Assembly: GCA_934525845.1 (NCBI GenBank)
Contig: CAKSZS010000014.1
Coordinates: 1-48,644, forward strand
Direction: 5' to 3'
DNA: 48,644 nucleotides
From: an uncultured Faecalibacterium sp.
GTDB lineage: Bacteria > Bacillota > Clostridia > Oscillospirales > Ruminococcaceae
The translations under genes were made by a program, and so were the position numbers. Every line of letters begins with the position of its first letter. The stretch's first letter is position 1. Of the stretch, positions 1 to 6,776 are shown in pieces. A model generated the notes under the pieces. That model worked only from the letters and a program-made list of their open reading frames with translations, had not been told where the DNA came from and made no database searches.

Positions 1-12
1 TTCTCTCCCCTC

Positions 13-1035
13 TTATTCGTGGAACTGCTTGAGGAACTGCAGGTTGTTCTCGAACATCAGGCCGATGTTGTTGATGCCGTACTTCAGCATGGCGATACGC
101 TCGATGCCGATGCCGAAGGCGAAACCGGAGTACTCGTCCGGGTCAATGTTGCAGTTTTCCAGCACCTTACGGTTGACAACGCCGCCGCCCAGCACCTCGA
201 TCCAGCCGGTGTGCTTGCACAGCGGGCAGCCCTTGCCGTGGCACTCGAAGCAGCTCACGTCCACCTCCACGCTGGGCTCGGTGAACGGGAAGTAAGAAGG
301 ACGCAGGCGGGTGCGGGTGTCGGCACCGAACAGCTTCTGCACGAAGGTGTTCAGTGCGCCCTGCAGGTCGCCCAGGGTGATGCCCTTGTCCACGACCAGA
401 CCTTCCATCTGGTGGAACATGGGGCTGTGGGTAGCGTCCGAGTCGGAGCGGAACACACGGCCGGGCATCAGGATCTTGATGGGCGGCTTCTGAACGTCCA
501 TGGTGCGGATCTGGCCGCCGGAAGTCTGGGTACGCAGCAGGAACTCCTCCGACAGGTAGAAGGTGTCCTGCATGTCGCGTGCCGGGTGATCCTTGGGCAC
601 GTTCAGGCGGGTAAAGTTGTGGTCATCGTCCTCGATCTCCGGGAAGGTGCCCACCGAAAAGCCCATGCCGGAGAACACGTCGATGATCTGGTTGGTGATC
701 AGGGTCAGCGGGTGCAGGCCGCCCATGGGACGGGTCTTGGCGGGCAGGGTGATGTCCACGGTCTCGGCAGCGTTGCGGGCAGCCAGTTCGGCCTGCTTGA
801 CTTTTTCAGCAGCAGCGTCGTACTCGGCCTGCACCTTCTGCTTCAGTTCGTTGATGATCTTGCCCATAGCGGGGCGCTCTTCGGGGGCGACGGTGCGCAG
901 GTTCTTCATCAGGGCAGGGATCTTGCCGTTTTTGCTGAGGTATTCCTGCCAGAAGGATGCCAGCGTTTCCTTGCTGGAGACCTGACCAAGGCTCTCTTCG
1001 GCCTGTTTTGCCAGCTCGTCGATCATTGCTTGCAT
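13..1035 (-). CDS. pheS: Phenylalanine--tRNA ligase alpha subunit
   Basis: Cytoplasmic class II aminoacyl-tRNA synthetase alpha subunit (340 aa, the usual size), which with PheT charges tRNA-Phe. Visible are the N-terminal coiled-coil arm (about residues 1-90), motif 2 around FRSDSDATHSPMFHQMEG, a bacterial PheS Cys cluster (CFECHGKGCPLC) and motif 3 in GIGIERIAMLKYG. It is preceded by a T-box leader, so it should be induced by uncharged tRNA-Phe. Bases 1-10 read GGGGAGAGAA-like on the minus strand directly after its stop codon, which looks like the Shine-Dalgarno of a following gene, presumably pheT, outside the window. The identification is firm. Confidence 0.97.
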   Translation of the reverse strand: MQAMIDELAKQAEESLGQVSSKETLASFWQEYLSKNGKIPALMKNLRTVAPEERPAMGKIINELKQKVQAEYDAAAEKVKQAELAARNAAETVDITLPAKTRPMGGLHPLTLITNQIIDVFSGMGFSVGTFPEIEDDDHNFTRLNVPKDHPARDMQDTFYLSEEFLLRTQTSGGQIRTMDVQKPPIKILMPGRVFRSDSDATHSPMFHQMEGLVVDKGITLGDLQGALNTFVQKLFGADTRTRLRPSYFPFTEPSVEVDVSCFECHGKGCPLCKHTGWIEVLGGGVVNRKVLENCNIDPDEYSGFAFGIGIERIAMLKYGINNIGLMFENNLQFLKQFHE

Positions 1036-1078
1036 GGATGTTCTCTCCTTTTACTACTTCGTGTTCATGAGCGGAGAC

Positions 1079-1392
1079 AACAAAAGGCTCCGTCCCCTGC
1101 CCGGCCAAAGCCAGACAAAAGGGACGAAGCCTTGAACAAATTTCAGTCTCCGCGGTACCACCCGGTTTCCGTCTGCACAGGATGCAGGCGGCGCTCAAAC
1201 GCCGTAACGGGGCGCAACCGTCCTGTGCTAGTGAGCCTTGCAGCCGTTCGCGCAGGCCGCTCGGGAGCGAACTTCAGTTTTTCTGCACCCGGAAGCCCTT
1301 TCAGCCGGTGAAACTTCTCTCTTTGCCGTACAGGAAAAACTTACTCTCTCCGTCGCTGCGTTTGGGAGTATTCAGGTTCTATAACCAGATAG
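1079..1392 (-). promoter_or_regulatory. T-box riboswitch leader of pheS (tRNA-Phe sensing)
   Basis: The minus strand carries the T-box core GGGTGGTACCGCG (1151-1163), which pairs with the tRNA NCCA end. Upstream are Stem I elements: an AGAGAG-type purine stretch, GGCTGAAA near 1310, and GAAG-TTC-GCTC. The TTC at 1269-1271 fits a phenylalanine specifier codon. The leader ends in a terminator hairpin (1085-1132). By the known T-box mechanism, uncharged tRNA-Phe stabilises the antiterminator and allows pheS transcription. Confidence 0.93.
1081..1132 (-). terminator. T-box intrinsic terminator
   Basis: On the minus strand AGGCTTCGTCCC (1121-1132) pairs with GGGACGGAGCCT (1085-1096), with one G.T pair, and is followed by a TTTTG tract. 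It lies between the T-box core and the pheS start, as expected for the regulated terminator. Confidence 0.9.
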
Positions 1393-1393
1393 T

Positions 1394-1422
1394 ATGTTAC
1401 CACATTTCGCGCCGGTTTGCAA
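1394..1422 (-). promoter_or_regulatory. Predicted sigma-A promoter of pheS
   Basis: On the minus strand TTGCAA (1417-1422), 17 bp spacer, TAACAT (1394-1399). Transcription would begin just upstream of the T-box Stem I. Confidence 0.65.
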
Positions 1423-1440
1423 GCCGTCCGGGCGTTCTTT

Positions 1441-1737
1441 TTATCGATAGCACCTCTTACAGGCCGTAAACCCTTCCTCTTTTGCCTCGGAAAGAGGAAC
1501 CTTTTCCGGGTCTTTCATACCGCTGCAAGTGGATTTTTTGTGGTACTTCTTTCCGCCATGGGTCGGGACCCAAACCATCTCTTCGGTTTTTCTGCTGACA
1601 GAAATCTGCCGAACCACAGGAGTCTGCCCCGTTGGGAGAGATTCCGGTCGTTCGGATGTTGTGGATGCCGCCGGAACAAAGGCTATGCTCAAGCACAACG
1701 CCAGCGCTGCTGCAAGAATGCCAAAATACTTCTTCAT
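1441..1737 (-). CDS. Small secreted protein with His/Cys (HxxxxC...CxxC) C-terminal motif
   Basis: A 98-residue protein. The chosen ATG follows AGGAGG (in the minus-strand run CAGGAGGAAAACGC); an in-frame upstream Met lacks one. The N-terminus is a signal peptide (about residues 3-24: KKYFGILAAALALCLSIAF, then VPAAS). The C-terminal 45 residues hold H66, C71, C93 and C96 in the pattern YHKKSTC...CKRC, which resembles a small Zn-binding knuckle sometimes seen at the ends of Firmicutes secreted or nuclease-like proteins. No enzymatic domain remains, so the function is unknown. It stands alone between the pheS promoter and an AT-rich intergenic region. Confidence 0.75.
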   Translation of the reverse strand: MKKYFGILAAALALCLSIAFVPAASTTSERPESLPTGQTPVVRQISVSRKTEEMVWVPTHGGKKYHKKSTCSGMKDPEKVPLSEAKEEGFTACKRCYR

Positions 1738-1885
1738 TGCGTTTTCCTCCTGTCTACCGTTTGTTTCCATTCTCTGAAGTGGAAATGCGTCATCTTTATT
1801 ATGGAATTTTATATTATAAAGTGAATATATTAGTGTTATATCTTTTTACCATTTTAGGCATCAAAATAGACTCAAGGTGATAAAA

Positions 1886-2059
1886 ATGGATGAACTCAAA
1901 ATCAAAAAGCTCACAGAACCTGTTACAACGACAATTCGTGTGGATAAATCGATTCTCGATTTTTATGATGATCTGGCCGGCAAAACCAATCGCTCCCGCA
2001 ATGAGTTGATTGGGTTAGCGCTCGACTATGCCAAGGACAAAATTATTGTAGAAGAATAA
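1886..2059 (+). CDS. Ribbon-helix-helix (CopG/Arc-type) small protein
   Basis: A 57-residue protein. The ATG is preceded at good distance by AAGGTG (1874-1879); a GTG three codons earlier overlaps that SD and is less likely. The middle reads TTTIRVDKSILDFYDDLA followed by RSRNELIGLALDYAKD, the beta-strand, helix, helix pattern of ribbon-helix-helix DNA-binding proteins. It is followed one base later by a truncated XRE regulator, so it was probably co-transcribed with it. Such pairs are common in accessory or plasmid-derived loci. The local base composition is clearly more AT-rich than the rest of the window, consistent with acquired DNA (inference). Confidence 0.75.
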   Translation: MDELKIKKLTEPVTTTIRVDKSILDFYDDLAGKTNRSRNELIGLALDYAKDKIIVEE

Positions 2060-2060
2060 T

Positions 2061-2138
2061 ATGCTATCCAATCGAATTCGTTCTTTGCGGGAAGATCGTG
2101 ACCTGCTTCAAAAGGACCTTGCTGCTTATCTGCAATGC
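2061..2138 (+). pseudogene. Truncated XRE-family helix-turn-helix regulator
   Basis: An ATG starting one base after the ribbon-helix-helix stop opens with NRIRSLREDRDLLQKDLAAYL, a typical start of an XRE/Cro HTH domain (helices 1-2). Homology-like sequence stops at about residue 26 (QCPMG). The recognition helix and the rest of the domain are missing; the frame then runs on without any regulator-like sequence to 2345. The junction leads directly into a promoter-like TATAAT and a terminator, suggesting a deletion that joined the 5' end to unrelated DNA. Confidence 0.65.
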
Positions 2139-2154
2139 CCAATGGGATTCGTCC

Positions 2155-2183
2155 TTATCCGAAATCAAATCATATGCTATAAT
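2155..2183 (+). promoter_or_regulatory. Orphan sigma-A-like promoter
   Basis: TTATCC (2155-2160), 17 bp, TATAAT (2178-2183) with an extended TGC in front. A strong terminator starts only 14 bp downstream, so any transcript would be about 45 nt long. It may be the remnant of a deleted gene. Confidence 0.4.
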
Positions 2184-2196
2184 ACAAAATACCAAC

Positions 2197-2234
2197 CCCG
2201 CCGCAGACAAATTTTTTCTGCGGCGGGTCTTTTT
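2197..2234 (+). terminator. Intrinsic terminator
   Basis: CCCGCCGCAG (2197-2206) pairs perfectly with CTGCGGCGGG (2218-2227), followed by TCTTTTT. It insulates the MFS promoter downstream from the ribbon-helix-helix/XRE unit. Confidence 0.9.
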
Positions 2235-2235
2235 C

Positions 2236-2264
2236 TTGTATTTTCTTTTCAGCTATGCTATACT
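2236..2264 (+). promoter_or_regulatory. Promoter of the leader peptide/MFS unit
   Basis: TTGTAT (2236-2241), 17 bp, TATACT (2259-2264) with extended TGC. The predicted transcript begins near 2271, about 30 nt before the leader peptide start codon. Confidence 0.75.
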
Positions 2265-2300
2265 CAGCACAACGTTTTTCTGGAAGGAGGGTGCACCTGT

Positions 2301-2345
2301 ATGGGTTGGAACGGCTGCGTTTTCTTTAAAAAAGGAAACCCCTAA
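2301..2345 (+). CDS. Leader peptide (14 aa) of the MFS attenuator
   Basis: The frame encodes MGWNGCVFFKKGNP and stops at TAA. It has one of the best ribosome-binding sites in the window, GGAAGGAGGGTG (2282-2293), far better than expected by chance for so short a frame. It contains no run of one amino acid that would suggest amino-acid attenuation, so drug-dependent ribosome stalling is the more attractive model (inference). Confidence 0.6.
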   Translation: MGWNGCVFFKKGNP

Positions 2346-2428
2346 GCTTTTCCGGCTCGAAGTGCGCCCATTTTCAGGCAAAGGCCTGCAAATCTCCTTC
2401 CGGCAAAGCGTGGAGCAAGTGTTTTTGT

Positions 2429-2464
2429 ACGCCGCGCGGCTTTGCCGTGGGGCGTTTTTGTTTT
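2429..2464 (+). terminator. Attenuator terminator before the MFS gene
   Basis: ACGCCGCGCGGC (2429-2440), loop TTT, GCCGTGGGGCGT (2444-2455), one mismatch and one G.T pair, followed by TTTTGTTTT. It sits 55 bp upstream of the MFS start codon and after the leader peptide. Confidence 0.85.
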
Positions 2465-2519
2465 GCCCGGAACCTGGGTGCACCGTTTTGCTTTTATAAT
2501 AAGGAAAGGGTGTTCCCTC

Positions 2520-3704
2520 ATGAATTTAAAGCGACAGCTTTTCAGTTTATATGTTTCCAGTTTCTTTTCCGGCCTGCGCATCACGGATGCCGTGTGGGTG
2601 GCACTGCTGGCGGCCCGGGGCTTTCCGCTGTGGCAGATTGGTCTGGCGGAAGGCATCTTCCACGCGGTGAGCCTGGTATGCGAGGTGCCCAGCGGCATGG
2701 CCGCCGACCTGCTGGGCCGCAAAAAGACCCTGCTGCTGGGCAGTGTATTTGTGGTGACCTGCAATCTGCTCATGGCCTTTGCCCCCAGCATCGGGTTTGT
2801 TTCTCTGGCCATGGTGCTGAACGCGCTGGCCAACACCATGTTTTCCGGCACCGATGCCGCCCTGGCCTACGATAGTCTGAAGCAGTGCGGCCGGGAAGAA
2901 GAATACCTTTCAATCAGCGCCGACCGCTCCCAGCTGCAGATGCTGGCCGGTGCCGTGGGGTCCCTGGCCAGTACGCTGCACCGGTGGCTGCATTTTACCG
3001 GCTTCTATCTGCTCAGTGCCGGATTTGAGACCATCTCCGGCCTTGCTTCCTTGCTGCTGACCGAACCCGTAGTCACCGAGGCGCAGGCCGGCAGAGAACG
3101 ACAGAGTCTGCGCACCCTGCCCGCGCGGTTTGTACAGTTGATGCGGGACAGCGCTGCCGCCCTCCATGCCAGCCCTGCCGCCGTGCGCATCATTGCAGCG
3201 GATGCCTTCATCAGCATTCCCAGCTATCTGACCAAGATGTTCCTGCAGCAGCGGCTGGTGGAGCTGGGCTGGAACACGGCCTTGCTGTTCGTGCCCCTGC
3301 TGTGCAGCGGGCTGGCCGCAGTACTGGGCACCGAACTCGGCCGCCGGGTGTGTCCGCACAGCCTGCGGCAGCTTTATGCCGTCTGCGCCCCGGTGTGCGG
3401 ACTGGGCGCGGTGCTGGTGGGCTGTTCCCCTGCCCCGGGTGCCATCGCCGGTTCCATGCTGGTGCAGGGGAGCCTGTCGGTGTGGCTGCTCCATGCCGAG
3501 CAGCAGCTGAACGACGCCATTCCCAGCGACCAGCGCGCGACCCTCATCAGCGTGGACAGCATGGCCTACAGCCTGCTGATGATCCCGGCCAGCCCGCTGG
3601 TGGGTGCCGTGGGCGATGCCCTGGGCCAGGCCGGTGCCGGTCTGACCGTGCTGGGCATTCTGGTGGCGGCAAGCGCCCTGCGGGCCGTTTCCCGGAGAAT
3701 GTAA
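2520..3704 (+). CDS. MFS transporter, putative drug exporter
   Basis: An integral membrane protein of 394 aa with about 12 hydrophobic segments. The ATG is preceded by AAGGAAAGGG; longer in-frame starts would lie inside the attenuator terminator. Loop 2-3 carries the MFS motif A (AADLLGRKKTLLLG, about residues 60-75), preceded by EVPSGMAAD, a signature of 12-TM drug/H+ antiporter-type members. The substrate is unknown. The leader peptide and terminator directly upstream suggest inducible expression, as seen with ribosome-targeting antibiotic exporters. The GC content is typical of the window, unlike the AT-rich islet before it. No clear terminator follows; the next unit starts with its own promoter. 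Confidence 0.85.
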   Translation: MNLKRQLFSLYVSSFFSGLRITDAVWVALLAARGFPLWQIGLAEGIFHAVSLVCEVPSGMAADLLGRKKTLLLGSVFVVTCNLLMAFAPSIGFVSLAMVLNALANTMFSGTDAALAYDSLKQCGREEEYLSISADRSQLQMLAGAVGSLASTLHRWLHFTGFYLLSAGFETISGLASLLLTEPVVTEAQAGRERQSLRTLPARFVQLMRDSAAALHASPAAVRIIAADAFISIPSYLTKMFLQQRLVELGWNTALLFVPLLCSGLAAVLGTELGRRVCPHSLRQLYAVCAPVCGLGAVLVGCSPAPGAIAGSMLVQGSLSVWLLHAEQQLNDAIPSDQRATLISVDSMAYSLLMIPASPLVGAVGDALGQAGAGLTVLGILVAASALRAVSRRM

Positions 3705-3758
3705 CCGTCTCTGTGCACTCCGCCGAAAATATTGTTAAAAGTTCGTCATTTTGATGTT

Positions 3759-3775
3759 TTGTATAAAGTATACAA
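3759..3775 (+). promoter_or_regulatory. Perfect inverted repeat, candidate operator of uxuAB
   Basis: TTGTATA-AAG-TATACAA is a 7-3-7 perfect palindrome lying 31 bp upstream of the uxuA -35 box. The half-site resembles TTGTATAC-type sites bound by GntR-family regulators of hexuronate genes. Which regulator binds is not shown here; no regulator gene is adjacent. Confidence 0.5.
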
Positions 3776-3806
3776 GAAAAAATATTAAAAATCAGCATTC
3801 AGCCCA

Positions 3807-3835
3807 TTGCCATTTTGCAACTGATATATTAGAAT
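3807..3835 (+). promoter_or_regulatory. Predicted promoter of uxuA-uxuB
   Basis: TTGCCA (3807-3812), 17 bp, TAGAAT (3830-3835). It leaves an untranslated leader of about 60 nt. Confidence 0.6.
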
Positions 3836-3902
3836 ATAAATACAGAGACACGGCAACCCGGCCGTGCACAAAAGCAAAGCAAACATAACAGGAGGAACCA
3901 CT

Positions 3903-5003
3903 ATGCCTATGAAAATGGGTTGGCGCTGGTATGGCGAGGGCAACGACCCCGTCAGCCTCAGCGACATCAAGCAGATTCCCGGTGTGACCAGCATTGTCTG
4001 GGCTCTGCACAACAAGATGCCCGGCGAGATCTGGGAGATCGACGAGATCCAGAAGGTCGCCGACCAGATCCACGCTTACGGCTTCGACATGGACGTGGTC
4101 GAGTCTGTCAACGTCCACGATGACATCAAGATCGGTCTGCCCACCCGCGACCAGTACATCGAGAACTACAAGCAGTGCATCCGCAACCTGTCCAAGTTCG
4201 GCGTGAAGGTCATCTGCTACAACTTCATGCCCATCTTCGACTGGACCCGCACCGACCTGTTCCACCCCGTGGGCGACGGCTCGACTGCGCTGTTCTACGA
4301 GAAGGATAAGATCAAGGGCGACTACAAGGCTATGGCCGAGTACATCATGTCCTTCACCGAGAAGTACCACATGACCTTCCCCGGCTGGGAGCCGGAGCGC
4401 ATGGCCAAGCTGGACGAGCTGTTCAAGGCCTATGCTCCTGTCACCAAGGAAAAGCTGTGGGAGAACCTGAAGTACTTCCTGGAAGCTCTGATGCCCACCT
4501 GCCACGAGTGTGACATCAAGATGGCCATCCACATGGACGATCCCCCTTGGGATATCTTCGGCCTGCCCCGCCTGCTGGTGGACGAGCCCAGCATCGACCG
4601 CTTCCTGAAGATGGTGGACGATCCGTACAACTGCCTGACCCTGTGCACCGGCAGCCTGAACGCAAACCCCAACAACAACTGTGCCGAGATCATCCGCAAG
4701 CACTGCGACCGCATTGCTTTCGGCCACGTCCGCAACATCCACCACTTCCCCAACGGCGACTTCTCTGAGGCTGCTCACCGCGACTGCTGCGGCGAGACCG
4801 GCATCATTGAGGTGATGCGCGCTTACCATGACTGCGGCTTTGAGGGCTACATCCGCCCCGACCACGGCCGTCAGCTGTGGGAGGAAGGCCCCGGCAGCTG
4901 CCGCCCCGGTTACGGCAAGTATGACCGTGCACTGGGCATCCAGTATATGCTGGGCGTCTGGGATCTGCTGGATCGTCTGGATGAAGAGAAAAAGAAGGGC
5001 TGA
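3903..5003 (+). CDS. uxuA: D-mannonate dehydratase
   Basis: Cytoplasmic enzyme of the glucuronate branch of hexuronate breakdown, removing water from D-mannonate to give 2-keto-3-deoxygluconate. It has 366 aa, normal for Gram-positive UxuA. The start ATG follows AGGAGG (3890-3895). Family-like features are the opening KMGWRWYGEGNDPVSL, GVTSIVWALHN, the metal-site region CHECDIKMAIHMDDPPWDIFGLPR, FGHVRNIHHFPNGDFSEAAH and YIRPDHGRQLW near the C-terminus. It is co-transcribed with uxuB 5 bp downstream. Codon use is strongly biased to GAC/CGC/AAG, suggesting high expression. Confidence 0.95.
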   Translation: MPMKMGWRWYGEGNDPVSLSDIKQIPGVTSIVWALHNKMPGEIWEIDEIQKVADQIHAYGFDMDVVESVNVHDDIKIGLPTRDQYIENYKQCIRNLSKFGVKVICYNFMPIFDWTRTDLFHPVGDGSTALFYEKDKIKGDYKAMAEYIMSFTEKYHMTFPGWEPERMAKLDELFKAYAPVTKEKLWENLKYFLEALMPTCHECDIKMAIHMDDPPWDIFGLPRLLVDEPSIDRFLKMVDDPYNCLTLCTGSLNANPNNNCAEIIRKHCDRIAFGHVRNIHHFPNGDFSEAAHRDCCGETGIIEVMRAYHDCGFEGYIRPDHGRQLWEEGPGSCRPGYGKYDRALGIQYMLGVWDLLDRLDEEKKKG

Positions 5004-5008
5004 TTATC

Positions 5009-6595
5009 ATGAAGCTGTCTGAGATCAAAAACGGCAATCTGTCCGCCGAATGGGCAGAAAAGGGCTATGAGCTGCCCAAGTTCGACATCGAGGCCGTCAA
5101 GGCCAAGACCCACGCCGAACCCACCTGGGTGCACTTCGGCGCAGGCAACATCTTCCGTGCGTTCCCGGCTGCCATCCTGAACGAGGCCCTGAACAGCGGC
5201 AAGTATGACCGCGGCGTCATCGTGGCCGAGAGCTTCGACTACGAGATCATCGACAAGGCTTACCGCCCCTACGACAACATGAGCCTGCTGGTCTGCCTGA
5301 AGTCCACCGGCGACATCGAGAAGAAGGTCATCGCTTCCGTTACCGAGAGCCTGAAGGCCGACTACTCCTTCGGTGAGGACTGGGCACGCCTGGTGGAGAT
5401 CTTCCAGGCCCCCAGCCTGCAAATGATCTCCTTCACCATCACCGAGAAGGGCTATGGCGTTGCTCCTGCGGATCTGGAGCGCGGCCTGACCCCCGTGCTG
5501 GCCATGGGCAAGGTCACCGCTCTGCTGTACGAGCGCTTCAAGGCCGGCGCTCTGCCGCTGACCGTCCAGAGCATGGATAACTGCTCTCACAACGGCGATA
5601 AGGTCAAGAATGCCGTTCACGCCTATGCTTCCAAGTGGGTGGAGCAGGGCCTGGTGCCCGCCGAGTTCCTGGCTTATGTGCAGGACGAGACCAAGGTCAC
5701 CTTCCCCTGGAGCATGATCGACAAGATTACCCCGCGTCCGGATGCCAAGGTCCAGAAAATGCTGGCCGACGACGGCTTCGAGGACAACTACACCATCGTG
5801 ACCGAGAAGCACACCTTCACTGCTCCCTTCGTCAACGCCGAGGAGACCCAGTACCTGTGCATCGAGGACCACTACACCAATGGCCGTCCCCCGCTGGAGC
5901 TGGGCGGCGTGCTGTACTGTGACCGCGAGACTGTGGACAAGATCGAGAAGATGAAGGTCTGCACCTGCCTGAACCCCCTGCACACCGCCATGTCCATCTA
6001 CGGCTGTATGCTGGGCTACGACCTGATCTCTGCCGAGATGGCGGACGAGGATCTGCGTGCTTTCATCCAGAAGATCGGCTACATTGAGGCAATGCCCGTG
6101 GTCGTGGATCCGGGTGTCCTGAATCCCTACGAGTTCATCGGCGCAGTCATCAACCGCCGTCTGCCCAACCCGTTCATGCCCGATGCACCTCAGCGCATCG
6201 CCACCGATACCTCTCAGAAGCTGGCCATCCGCTTCGGCGAGACCATCAAGGCTTACGAGGCACGCGGTCTGGACAAGAGCAACCTGGTGCTGATCCCGCT
6301 GGTGCTGGCAGGCTATGCCCGCTACCTGAAGGGCATCGATGACAACGGCCAGCCTTTCGAGATTTCTCCCGATCCGCTGCTGACCGAACTGCAGGCCATT
6401 GTGAACCCCCTGGAAGTCAAGGAGGGCGAGCAGGACTTCAGCTGCCTGAAGGCTCTGTACAGCCGTGCCGATGTGTTCGGCGTGGATCTGTACGCTGTGG
6501 GTCTGGGTGAGCAGATCGAAGGCATGGTCAAGGAGCTGTATGCAGGCAACGGCGCAGTCCGCAAGACCCTGCACAAGTACACCCTGGCTCGTTAA
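5009..6595 (+). CDS. uxuB: Fructuronate reductase (mannitol dehydrogenase family)
   Basis: NAD(H)-dependent polyol/uronate dehydrogenase of the long-chain mannitol dehydrogenase family, 528 aa, slightly longer than many relatives. The N-terminal Rossmann region shows WVHFGAGNIFRAF (about residues 34-46); later SMDNCSHNGDKVKNAV and ITPRPD are typical of the family. Position alone would not separate mannitol dehydrogenase from fructuronate reductase. Coupling to uxuA (5 bp gap, no terminator between them) makes interconversion of D-fructuronate and D-mannonate by far the best reading. A strong terminator follows. Confidence 0.88.
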   Translation: MKLSEIKNGNLSAEWAEKGYELPKFDIEAVKAKTHAEPTWVHFGAGNIFRAFPAAILNEALNSGKYDRGVIVAESFDYEIIDKAYRPYDNMSLLVCLKSTGDIEKKVIASVTESLKADYSFGEDWARLVEIFQAPSLQMISFTITEKGYGVAPADLERGLTPVLAMGKVTALLYERFKAGALPLTVQSMDNCSHNGDKVKNAVHAYASKWVEQGLVPAEFLAYVQDETKVTFPWSMIDKITPRPDAKVQKMLADDGFEDNYTIVTEKHTFTAPFVNAEETQYLCIEDHYTNGRPPLELGGVLYCDRETVDKIEKMKVCTCLNPLHTAMSIYGCMLGYDLISAEMADEDLRAFIQKIGYIEAMPVVVDPGVLNPYEFIGAVINRRLPNPFMPDAPQRIATDTSQKLAIRFGETIKAYEARGLDKSNLVLIPLVLAGYARYLKGIDDNGQPFEISPDPLLTELQAIVNPLEVKEGEQDFSCLKALYSRADVFGVDLYAVGLGEQIEGMVKELYAGNGAVRKTLHKYTLAR

Positions 6596-6619
6596 AATTT
6601 CATAGCGCTATTTCCGTTT

Positions 6620-6660
6620 CCCACGCTGCGTTTTGCTTTGCCGCAGCGTGGGCTTTTTTG
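6620..6660 (+). terminator. Terminator of uxuA-uxuB
   Basis: CCCACGCTGCG (6620-6630) pairs perfectly with CGCAGCGTGGG (6642-6652), then CTTTTTTG. Confidence 0.95.
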
Positions 6661-6668
6661 TTTTTCTC

Positions 6669-6719
6669 TTGCCAAATCCTTCACAATATGCTATAATGGC
6701 AGTGTTCTAGATAGGAACA
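6669..6719 (+). promoter_or_regulatory. Promoter of fprA with a small inverted repeat at the start site
   Basis: TTGCCA (6669-6674), 17 bp, TATAAT (6692-6697) with extended TGC. An imperfect dyad TGTTC-7 nt-GAACA (6703-6719) lies where transcription should begin and could be a repressor site. The dyad is short and may be chance. Confidence 0.7.
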
Positions 6720-6776
6720 ATTCTCAAAATCATCCGTCGTTTTACGGCACACGATATCATAAAGGAGAGCCAAGCC

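Larger units (their letters stand above)
2271..2519 (+). promoter_or_regulatory. Candidate ribosome-mediated transcription attenuator
   Basis: A leader of roughly 250 nt contains, in order: a strong SD and a 14-codon open frame (2301-2345); a short hairpin CAGGC-aaag-GCCTG (2375-2388); an antiterminator arm CGGCAAAGC (2401-2409); and an intrinsic terminator (2429-2464). The arm is perfectly complementary (9 bp) to GCTTTGCCG at 2439-2447, which is the loop plus descending arm of the terminator. The two structures are mutually exclusive. By analogy with leader-peptide attenuators of antibiotic resistance genes, a ribosome stalled in the leader frame would free the arm and permit read-through. 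The inducing signal cannot be read from the sequence. Confidence 0.65.

Noticed and set aside
2346..2428. Amino-acid attenuation (trp/his style) for the MFS leader
   Set aside because: The leader peptide has no run of one amino acid and the downstream gene is a transporter of exporter type.
5009..6595. Mannitol dehydrogenase as the function
   Set aside because: Same family, but coupling with uxuA favours fructuronate reductase.
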